Positions 24,515 through 33,302 of a DNA stretch of 64,000 bases are shown here, piece by piece (position 1 is the first letter of the stretch; the number at the start of each line of letters is the position of its first letter). Made by a program: the position numbers and the translations under genes. This DNA comes from Planctomycetota bacterium (GTDB lineage: Bacteria > Planctomycetota > Phycisphaerae > UBA1845 > UTPLA1). Under the pieces are notes generated by a model that was given only the letters and a program-made list of their open reading frames with translations, made no database searches and was not told where the DNA came from. The stretch is from assembly GCA_016235815.1 (NCBI GenBank), contig JACRIM010000013.1, forward strand, positions 1-64,000, given 5' to 3'.

Positions 24515-25606
24515 TCACATCCCGATATATTTTGAATACACGCCGCGCGCCGCCTCGGGCTGCGCCGTCCCCTTGATAATCGCCCGACCATCCCGAAACA
24601 CCGTCACCAGCATCCCATCCGCCTCGAACCGCATAAGGTATCGGTTGAACGCGACACCCGACTTTGCCGACGGCCCAATCCGCGCCGCCAACTGCTCAAA
24701 ATCCAGCGCCGTATCGGCCCGACCGGCAATTTGCACCGCATCGCGACCACAAAGACTCACCGACCGCCCCGCCCGCGTCGCCGCCAGATACTCGTACCGC
24801 CCGTGCACGCAGCACGGACAATCCGCGGACTCGCGCGCCCCGGCCATCTCAAACGCGTCGAATCGCGTCTCCCACGCCTGCACCTGAATCAACTTCCGAG
24901 TCACCGCCGCGCGCTGCCCGCTGAGAATCTTCAGCGCCTCCGTCGCCTGAATCGCGGCGACGATATGCACGATCGGCGCGATCACCCCCGCCGTGTCGCA
25001 CGTCGGATTCTGCCCCGGCGGCGGCGGCTGATCCCACACACATCGCAGGCACGGCGTCTCGCGCGGCAGGATTGGCATCACCATTCCTTCCGCACCGACG
25101 CACGCCCCATACACCCACGGAATGCCGTGCTTCACCGCCACGTCATTGATGAGAAAACGCGTTTCAAAATTGTCGGTCCCGTCGAGAATCAAGCCCGCGC
25201 CGGCGACCAGCGATTCGATATTCGACCCATCAACATCCGCGATGATCGGCTCCACCGCGATCTCCGAGTTGATCGCCGCCAGACTTCGCGCCGCCGCCAC
25301 GACCTTCGGCGCGCCCTCGACCGCATCCTGCTCGGTAAAGAGAATCTGGCGTTGAAGATTATTCCGCTCGACATAGTCCCGATCGACCACGCGGAGAAAC
25401 CCAACACCCGCCCGTCCAAGTATGTCCGCCAACACCGTCCCCAACGCCCCACAGCCGATGAGCGTGACGCGCGATGCGCCGATGCGCTCCTGCCCCGCAT
25501 GGCCAATCCCCGGAAACAAAATCTGCCGCGAATACCGCTCCAGTCGAGGGTCACGATCCAACTTGCGCGCCGGTTCTGAACTCGCCACCGCAACCCCCTC
25601 ACTCAT
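24515..25606 (-). CDS. thiF: ThiF/MoeB-type adenylyltransferase
   Basis: A 363-residue E1-like enzyme that adenylates the C-terminal glycine of a sulfur-carrier protein (ThiS or MoaD). I start at the ATG at 25606, which overlaps the upstream stop (ATGAGTGA). The nucleotide site GCGALG is at 51-56, the ATP-binding Arg/Asn run RNNLQRQ at 81-87, and acidic DGTDN at 142-146. Zinc cysteines are CxxC at 186-189 and CPCC at 263-266, and the catalytic Cys203 is in CDTAGV. The C-terminal 95 residues (VSLCGRDAVQI, DGRAIIKGT, YSKYIG) match the extension I know from Bacillus-type ThiF. No ThiS or MoaD gene is in the window, so thiazole versus molybdopterin use is undecided. Confidence 0.85.
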   Translation of the reverse strand: MSEGVAVASSEPARKLDRDPRLERYSRQILFPGIGHAGQERIGASRVTLIGCGALGTVLADILGRAGVGFLRVVDRDYVERNNLQRQILFTEQDAVEGAPKVVAAARSLAAINSEIAVEPIIADVDGSNIESLVAGAGLILDGTDNFETRFLINDVAVKHGIPWVYGACVGAEGMVMPILPRETPCLRCVWDQPPPPGQNPTCDTAGVIAPIVHIVAAIQATEALKILSGQRAAVTRKLIQVQAWETRFDAFEMAGARESADCPCCVHGRYEYLAATRAGRSVSLCGRDAVQIAGRADTALDFEQLAARIGPSAKSGVAFNRYLMRFEADGMLVTVFRDGRAIIKGTAQPEAARGVYSKYIGM

Positions 25607-26156
25607 ACGACGCACTCGGCGGTTCCTGTTTGTCTTTCGCCAAGGCCGCCAAATATCCTTCGGCCGGCGGCTCATCCCCCTCCGGTATCGATTCAGGCCG
25701 AATGCTCGCCGGATGAATTGGTTCCGGATCCCGAACTGGCATCACTGGAGATTCGATTTGCAACGCGCTCGCCGCATAGATCTTCCAAGACCCCATCGCC
25801 TCGCGCACCAGGATGATCCCGAAGATCATCACCACGACATCCTGAGGGTCGAAGCCCCTGCCCTTCGCGAACCAAATCCCGGAGCAGCCGACCAACAGCG
25901 CGCCGCTCGCTCCCGAAATCAACGTATCGAGAATCAACCCCGCGCGATGACCCACCGCGCACACCGCCGCCGTAACCAGCAGCAACAACCCGCCAACTAG
26001 CAGTGTCCACTTGAACACGTTGATCGCCGCACCGTAGATCGCCGGCACGCCTGATACCGCCGAGAACCCCGTGCTGAACAAGTATGCACCATAAAGGAGC
26101 ATCAACAAGCCCGAAAAGGCCGTGTACGACGCGGCCTGTCGCGGATGGGTGTCCAT
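25599..26156 (-). CDS. Multi-pass membrane protein of unknown function
   Basis: A 185-residue protein starting at MDTHPRQA (26156), which avoids overlap with the rhomboid gene ending at 26188. Four hydrophobic segments fill residues 10-130 (including LLMLLYGAYLFSTGF and TLLVGGLLLLVTAAVCAV); the last 55 residues are a Pro/Glu-rich cytoplasmic tail. The gene lies between rhomboid and ThiF in one minus-strand run and overlaps thiF by 8 bases. No family recognised. Confidence 0.6.
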   Translation of the reverse strand: MDTHPRQAASYTAFSGLLMLLYGAYLFSTGFSAVSGVPAIYGAAINVFKWTLLVGGLLLLVTAAVCAVGHRAGLILDTLISGASGALLVGCSGIWFAKGRGFDPQDVVVMIFGIILVREAMGSWKIYAASALQIESPVMPVRDPEPIHPASIRPESIPEGDEPPAEGYLAALAKDKQEPPSASYE

Positions 26157-26187
26157 CGGAACGACCTCCAGCCCCCCAACGGTCTCA

Positions 26188-27435
26188 TCATACCGGCGCG
26201 GCGCCCGACGGTCCGCCGCCCAGCGCCGTCGTCGCTTCATCCAGCCAATGATTCGCCTGGGCCAGTTGATCGGGGTTCGTTAAACGGGAAATGCAATCGC
26301 GAAGATACTTCTGCGCCGCTTCATACTGCTGGAGGTACTTCGCATAGAGAATGCCAAGCAGCAATTTTACCTGCTGCACCTCCAGATCCGTCGGATACGC
26401 TCGCAAATACTTCTCATACGCCGACGCCGCCTGCGGATAGCGATTCATCGCCATCAGTTGGTTGGCGATATCGAGCATGTGCCGGCGTGAAAGCGTTTGC
26501 TGCGGATCGCGTGATACCAATTCCTCGTATCGCTCCGCGGCCGCCGCGTAATTCCGCAACGCCATCAGGTCGGCAATCTCCATCCGCAGTCGCGCCACGT
26601 CGTCATGCGGAACAACAGCAGGTGAAAACGCCTCGGGCGTTCCCCACTGCGACAACGGCCGGGCCACGCGGCCATATTGCGCCCGCGCCGCCTCCTCCGG
26701 GTCGGCCAGCGCCACTCGATACTGATGCCGCTGATAAGCGCGCCGAGCCATCGCCACGATGTCATACTGATCGCGCGGCAACGCACGTATCAGCAACATC
26801 AACGAACACCAGAGGAACCCAAACACGTACCCGGCAATGTGCGCCGAATACGCCACCTGTGTAAACTGATAGCCGCCCGACAGCCGCGGCGAAATCACGT
26901 TATCCCAGAGGATCACTTTCAGCCCGATGAGGATCAACGACTGGATCTGCATCGTCCCGATGTAGAACCACAGCCAATAGAACACCGTGACATTCGCGCG
27001 CGGAAACAAAACCAGATAGGCGGTCGTGATTCCCGCAATCGCCCCGCTCGCGCCGAGGCACGGCGACTCGCTGTTCAAGGCGAACCCCACTCCCGCAAAA
27101 ACTCCGCACGCCAGATAAAAGCACAAGTACGCAAACTGGCCCATCTTCGCATTTACGCTGTTTCCAAAGACCCAGAGAAACAGCATGTTCCCGAAGAGGT
27201 GCCCAAAATCGCCGTGGAGAAACTGATACGTGAAAAACTGCGGCAGACTCAGTGCCTGAGGGTCGATCATGAAGCGGGTCTTCACTTCGTGAGCAGCGCC
27301 GCGTCCGCCCTGCGCCGCCTCAAGGAGCACATCGGTCCCCAGGAAAACCAACACGTTCAGCACGATCAGCGCGTGGTTCATCCACGGAATCCGGCGAACG
27401 GGCGAATCAGTCCGAACTGGAACAAACAGAAGCAA
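26188..27435 (-). CDS. Rhomboid intramembrane serine protease with TPR tail
   Basis: A 415-residue protein. A TTG at 27435 is my choice: GAGGG lies about 10 bases upstream and MLLFVPVRTDSPVRR resembles the usual start of planctomycete rhomboids; longer starts are possible (an ATG at 27501). The rhomboid core has HGDFGHLFGN in the second helix region, catalytic Ser130 in GASGAIAG and His199 in SAHIAGYVFG. Residues about 215-415 form helical TPR-like repeats (NYAAAAERYEELVSRDP, RYPQAASAYEKYLRAYP). It would cleave membrane-spanning substrates; the TPR tail may recruit them. It is first in the run with a membrane protein, ThiF and a lipoprotein. Confidence 0.9.
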   Translation of the reverse strand: MLLFVPVRTDSPVRRIPWMNHALIVLNVLVFLGTDVLLEAAQGGRGAAHEVKTRFMIDPQALSLPQFFTYQFLHGDFGHLFGNMLFLWVFGNSVNAKMGQFAYLCFYLACGVFAGVGFALNSESPCLGASGAIAGITTAYLVLFPRANVTVFYWLWFYIGTMQIQSLILIGLKVILWDNVISPRLSGGYQFTQVAYSAHIAGYVFGFLWCSLMLLIRALPRDQYDIVAMARRAYQRHQYRVALADPEEAARAQYGRVARPLSQWGTPEAFSPAVVPHDDVARLRMEIADLMALRNYAAAAERYEELVSRDPQQTLSRRHMLDIANQLMAMNRYPQAASAYEKYLRAYPTDLEVQQVKLLLGILYAKYLQQYEAAQKYLRDCISRLTNPDQLAQANHWLDEATTALGGGPSGAAPV

Positions 27436-27553
27436 GGCGGTGTTTCCCTCTGATACATGAATGGACGACGCACCATCCTCGGCACCGTCACAGAAACTCA
27501 TTTTAGCCCATCGGCCGACCATAGGCCAAAGCGCGGCCCTCAACCATGGCCTA

Positions 27554-27582
27554 TTGGCAGGCCGCTCCCGCCTCCCTACAAT
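27554..27582 (+). promoter_or_regulatory. Sigma70-like promoter of the STAS gene
   Basis: TTGGCA (27554-27559), a 17-base spacer and TACAAT (27577-27582): five of six matches in each box. The expected start is about 45 bases before the STAS gene ATG at 27636. Confidence 0.65.
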
Positions 27583-27635
27583 GCAGTCGCAGTAGTGGTA
27601 CGCAGCATGAGTACGGGGGAGGTCGGAGCTAGACC

Positions 27636-27995
27636 ATGGCGGAACAGGCATCATCACGTATCAAAATCCGGGACCTCTCGGGCGTCTCTCTGGTCGAGTT
27701 CTCGGATCGCAAGATTCTCGACGAAATGTGCATCCACGAGATCCAGGAAGAGCTGAACCAGCTTGTCGAGGGTCAGGGCGGCAACTTGCTCCTCTGCTTC
27801 CGCAACGTGGAACACCTCTCCAGCGCCGCACTTGGCATGCTCATCACGCTCAAGAAGCGCGTCGAAGAAAAGAAGGGCCAGCTCAAGCTCTCGGACATCA
27901 ACCCCCAGATCTTCGAGGTCTTCAAGATCACCCGGCTGAACAAGCTCTTCGACATTCACGCCAACGTCGACAACGCCCGCGCCAGTTTCTCGTAG
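27636..27995 (+). CDS. STAS-domain anti-sigma factor antagonist
   Basis: A 119-residue single-domain STAS protein of the SpoIIAA/RsbV type. These bind anti-sigma kinases and are switched by phosphorylation of a serine in a DSSGxG-like motif; here the motif is HLSSAALGML, with Ser62 or Ser63 as the candidate. The strand-helix pattern (VSLVEFSDRKILDE, GNLLLCFRNVEHL) and the final helix fit the family. A GGAGG site and a good promoter precede it. No partner kinase or phosphatase is in the window, so the pathway is unknown. Confidence 0.85.
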   Translation: MAEQASSRIKIRDLSGVSLVEFSDRKILDEMCIHEIQEELNQLVEGQGGNLLLCFRNVEHLSSAALGMLITLKKRVEEKKGQLKLSDINPQIFEVFKITRLNKLFDIHANVDNARASFS

Positions 27996-28042
27996 CCACG
28001 AATGGCCGGCATGTGCTGCGGTGCAGGCTCACTGCGCCAAGA

Positions 28043-28756
28043 CTACGCCTTGAGTCGTTTCTTCACCATCGGCCGCTCCAAATCCTTGAGCACATCCTTA
28101 CCAACCCAGCGCACCGTGGAATCGGGCGAACCCGCCATTCGCTTTGCCATGGCCACCGACACCGAGTAAAGCATTCCGCTTCGCCTTCCCACGCCGCGCA
28201 GCGCCCAACTCACCCCCTTCTTCACGAAATTTCGATTATCTGTCGCCGCCCGTTCAATCAGCGGCAGACACTTCGCAAACGGCTCATCCCCGGCCTCCTT
28301 ATCATGCAGCGCGACGGAGGCAAGCAACGCGAACGCCGCCCGTTTCTGAAACTCCCCTTTCTCGCGCGACCACTGAGCGATCTTCTTGAACGCATGAGGC
28401 GTCCGGTCAAACAGATGAAAACAAATCGTGTCGCAAATGGCCCAACTATCAAAGTCCTTGCACCACCGGTCCATTTGCGCGGGCGTCACCTTCGCCGGAT
28501 CGTCGATAAACGCGCAGAGCATCCTCGCCTCGTACCATTCCTCTTTCCAAAGCTCGATCGCAAGCTCGTGATCGCGCCCCAGCCGCTTTCCGAGGTCCCG
28601 AATCTTGCCCACCGACACGCCAAATGCCTCATCCGACGGGATCGCATACCGCGCCATGCCGTCGCGAACCTTTGTGTTCCCCATTCGCTTGAGCATGGCG
28701 ACGACGTCGGCCGCGCTCGCCTGTCGGTTGCCGGCCTTTGCCTTCTTGGTGGGCAT
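28043..28756 (-). CDS. DNA alkylation repair (AlkD-like) HEAT-repeat protein
   Basis: A 237-residue protein of the AlkC/AlkD superfamily, HEAT-like helical repeats that hold alkylated DNA bases for excision. The start is the ATG at 28756 after GGGAGAGGAA; a longer frame begins at 28849. Recognisable pieces are GVSVGKIRDLGKRLGRDHEL, the WYEARMLCAFIDDP helix, DSWAICDTICFHLF and KRAAFALLASVALHD, with a basic C-terminus. It is near the PIN/antitoxin pair but has its own ribosome site. The DNA-glycosylase activity is inferred from the family. Confidence 0.85.
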   Translation of the reverse strand: MPTKKAKAGNRQASAADVVAMLKRMGNTKVRDGMARYAIPSDEAFGVSVGKIRDLGKRLGRDHELAIELWKEEWYEARMLCAFIDDPAKVTPAQMDRWCKDFDSWAICDTICFHLFDRTPHAFKKIAQWSREKGEFQKRAAFALLASVALHDKEAGDEPFAKCLPLIERAATDNRNFVKKGVSWALRGVGRRSGMLYSVSVAMAKRMAGSPDSTVRWVGKDVLKDLERPMVKKRLKA

Positions 28757-28859
28757 TTCCTCTCCCTTGTTCAGTTCCTTTTTCTTCTTATGCCCCGCCC
28801 CGGACCCTGCGACACGATAAGCCGGTGTCAATACTCGCGCCTTCGGCATCGCGTGGCCA

Positions 28860-29275
28860 TTAGACGAGGAGGCCCAGCTCTTCCAATAGCTGACGATAGG
28901 CGGCCATCGTCACGATGTGCAGTCCCTGACAGGGATCCAATACCAGCAAGTGTCGATCGTTATTTCAAGTTAGTCCGCACCAGCCTGCATCGCAGTACGC
29001 AGAATGGCACTGTCCGCTGGATCATTGGGTACCTCGTGACGGGAGGGCACGACGCCGACAAGATGACCGCGTCGCAGCGCCTGGATTCCCGCGAGAATCG
29101 CCGAACGACGCGGCATTTCAAGATCATCTGCAATGACGCAAATCAACTCGTCGAGAATGTGCTGACTGATGTAGACCCGCCACGACGCTCTAATCGTTGA
29201 CGTGATTATCCGCCCCGCCGTCTCGCCTCCGAGCGCTTCTGCGACATACAGATTGGTGTCGAAGACAATCTTCAT
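28860..29275 (-). pseudogene. vapC: PIN-domain toxin gene broken by a frameshift
   Basis: The ATG at 29275 opens a PIN ribonuclease (MKIVFDTNLYVAE, with first acidic Asp6) that reads well to DPADSAILRTAMQAGAD, then meets TAA at 28970-28972. In the next frame, 28964-28860 encodes a perfect continuation, NNDRHLLVLDPCQGLHIV and on to EELGLLV plus stop. VapC-like proteins have AGADYLVTNDRHLL here, so 11 bases stand where 12 are expected: one base is lost and Tyr has become a stop. The conserved acid of the NDRHL motif is removed from the product, so the toxin is probably dead. Sequencing or assembly error is the alternative. Confidence 0.8.
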
Positions 29276-29478
29276 TCACCATATCGCCGACGGTGGATTG
29301 CACGATCAATGGACTCCTCCGTGATCCCTTGCTGCTGGGCAATGCGCCGGTTCTCGGCTACGGCGCCAGCCCATTCCGCCTCAAAGCGCTGAGACAAACG
29401 CTGTTCGAGCACGAGCCGTTCATCGTCCGGAAGCTGCTCGATCAACTCCATGACTTGGTCAACTTTCGGATGGCTCAT
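29272..29478 (-). CDS. Antitoxin partner of the PIN gene
   Basis: A 68-residue protein beginning MSHPKVDQVMELIEQLPDDE, with the start chosen at 29478 because GGAGAAG lies 5 bases before it (a GTG two codons upstream is possible). The pattern of an initial helix, PxxExxxLxxRL and a basic end resembles the short addiction-module antitoxins that precede PIN toxins. Its stop overlaps the toxin ATG (ATGA), the usual arrangement. It is intact although its toxin is not, as expected when a module decays toxin first. Confidence 0.75.
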   Translation of the reverse strand: MSHPKVDQVMELIEQLPDDERLVLEQRLSQRFEAEWAGAVAENRRIAQQQGITEESIDRAIHRRRYGE

Positions 29479-29598
29479 GGACACTTCTCCACAATACGTC
29501 GACGGGCATCGGCCTCATCCACTCTATTATCATAGCAGATTGCAAGTGCATAACAGGCGATCATTATTGCCCCCTTCTCCCAAGAATCCTCGGACAGT

Positions 29599-31692
<2,094 letters not shown>

Positions 31693-31702
31693 TTAGCCCG
31701 CC

Positions 31703-33082
31703 ATGATTCGCCGGTATATTTCGCGAACCGTCATCCTACTCTTCGTGCTGGATCAACTCGTCCTGCCGGCCGCGCTACTTCTCGCCCTCTGGATCAAACA
31801 AAACCTCCTGCTCGTCGATCCCGGTCTGCCGACGCAGCTTCACCTCGACCTCTTCCTGCGGCTCTGGCCGTTCCTCGCCCTGGCCCTCGTACTCACCGGG
31901 GCTTACGACCTGCACGTTGCGGTCGGCCGACTCTGGCCGCTTCTTCGCCGCACCATCGTCGCCGCCGCCGCCATGGGCGCAGTCTGGGTCGCCGGCACCT
32001 TCTTCCTGAAGATGAGCGAACTCATCAGCTACTCGCGCGCCGTCTTCAGCCTATTCCTCGCCTTTTCATTGCTCGGCTTGGTTGGCGTCCGACTCGGAGT
32101 TGCTGAACTGCTTGCCTACTGGCAGTCCCGCACCGGCCACGCCCGCCGCGTCCTCATCATCGGCGGCGAAGCCCACGGGCGCAAGCTCATCAAAAATCTC
32201 TCCCGCCAGATGTTCACCGCCATAAAGGTCGTCGGCGCGACCGGCGACGGCGATCTCGGTGATGTGCCGAAACTCGATGAGGAATCGGCCCTCGCCATGA
32301 TGCGCCAGGGCCGCGTCGATCACGTCATCGTCGACCTGCCGCCCAAACGCATTCGCCTGCTTCTGCGCGTCGCCGAGTTGGCGGAGTTGGAAGGCATTCC
32401 GCTCCAACTGACGCCCGCCGTCTTCCCCGGCATCCACCTTACCCCGCGCGTCGATCAGATCGGCCGCATCCCCATGATCGAACTCTGTGGCGGAGAACTC
32501 CCGCTCTCTGGTGTCATTACCAAACGCGTATTAGACCTGACGCTCTCCTCGCTCGGCCTGATCGTACTTTCGCCTGTCTTGCTCGGAATCGCGGTGCTCA
32601 TCAAACTCACATCACACGGCCCCGTGTTCTATGTACAGGAACGCATCGGGCTAGACGGCCGCCGCTTTCGCATGTTCAAGTTCCGAAGCATGAAACTCGA
32701 TGCGGAAACACGCACCGGCCCTGTGTGGGCTGTGCAAAATGATTCGCGCTGCACTCCCCTCGGCTCCATCCTCCGCCGCACGAATCTCGACGAACTCCCC
32801 CAGCTCTTCAACGTCCTCATCGGCAACATGAGCCTTGTCGGCCCCCGCCCCGAGCGACCCGAATTCGTCGAGCAATTCAAACCCGTCATCGACCGCTACA
32901 GCCACAAGCACTGGGTCAAACCCGGCATCACCGGCTGGGCACAAGTCAACGGCTGGCGCGGCCAGACCGACCTGCAAACCCGCATCGAACACGATATTTA
33001 TTACATCGAGCGCTGGTCCCTCTGGTTCGACCTGAAAATCATCTTCCTCACCCTCGTCGGCGGCTACAAAAACGCGCATTAA
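31703..33082 (+). CDS. Polyprenyl glycosylphosphotransferase (WbaP/WcaJ-like)
   Basis: A 459-residue enzyme that transfers sugar-1-phosphate from a nucleotide sugar to undecaprenyl phosphate, the first step of exopolysaccharide or O-antigen synthesis. Four N-terminal membrane helices fill residues 1-130. A CoA-binding-like (Rossmann) domain follows (RRVLIIGGEAHGRKLIKNL), then the catalytic domain with a re-entrant helix (KRVLDLTLSSLGLIVLSP), MFKFRSMK, the LDELPQLFNVL and MSLVGPRPE motifs and GWAQVNGWRG. The start at 31703 lacks a clear ribosome site. No other polysaccharide genes are adjacent, except a GT-C transferase 15 kb away. Confidence 0.93.
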   Translation: MIRRYISRTVILLFVLDQLVLPAALLLALWIKQNLLLVDPGLPTQLHLDLFLRLWPFLALALVLTGAYDLHVAVGRLWPLLRRTIVAAAAMGAVWVAGTFFLKMSELISYSRAVFSLFLAFSLLGLVGVRLGVAELLAYWQSRTGHARRVLIIGGEAHGRKLIKNLSRQMFTAIKVVGATGDGDLGDVPKLDEESALAMMRQGRVDHVIVDLPPKRIRLLLRVAELAELEGIPLQLTPAVFPGIHLTPRVDQIGRIPMIELCGGELPLSGVITKRVLDLTLSSLGLIVLSPVLLGIAVLIKLTSHGPVFYVQERIGLDGRRFRMFKFRSMKLDAETRTGPVWAVQNDSRCTPLGSILRRTNLDELPQLFNVLIGNMSLVGPRPERPEFVEQFKPVIDRYSHKHWVKPGITGWAQVNGWRGQTDLQTRIEHDIYYIERWSLWFDLKIIFLTLVGGYKNAH

Positions 33083-33218
33083 CGCGCCGACCGATGTTTG
33101 TGCGGCGACACACAGCAAACCCACACAATTATTAAGACCATGTTTGCATAGCGCGTGAATTCACAGCCGAAGGCATCGTGCAAACTTAAACTGAGTTGTC
33201 GAATAAGTTCTTTTTTAC

Positions 33219-33248
33219 TTGAACTTCACGCACCCCCGTGGGTAGAGT
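33219..33248 (+). promoter_or_regulatory. Possible promoter of the endonuclease I gene
   Basis: TTGAAC (33219-33224), an 18-base spacer and TAGAGT (33243-33248), about 55 bases before the ATG at 33303. The match is moderate. The rest of the gap at 33083-33302 holds nothing else I recognise. Confidence 0.4.
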
Positions 33249-33302
33249 TCTCATCCGTAACGGTTCGGCAACGGACGCCGATCACATTTCACGGAGGAAA
33301 AA

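Noticed and set aside
23902-25606. A ubiquitin-like conjugation system around the ThiF protein
   Set aside because: No neighbour ends in Gly-Gly and no E2 or JAMM protein is present; the C-terminal extension matches ordinary Bacillus-type ThiF.
27728-29200. 490-codon open frame crossing the STAS, AlkD-like and PIN genes
   Set aside because: It spans three well-supported genes in other frames and has no motif of its own.
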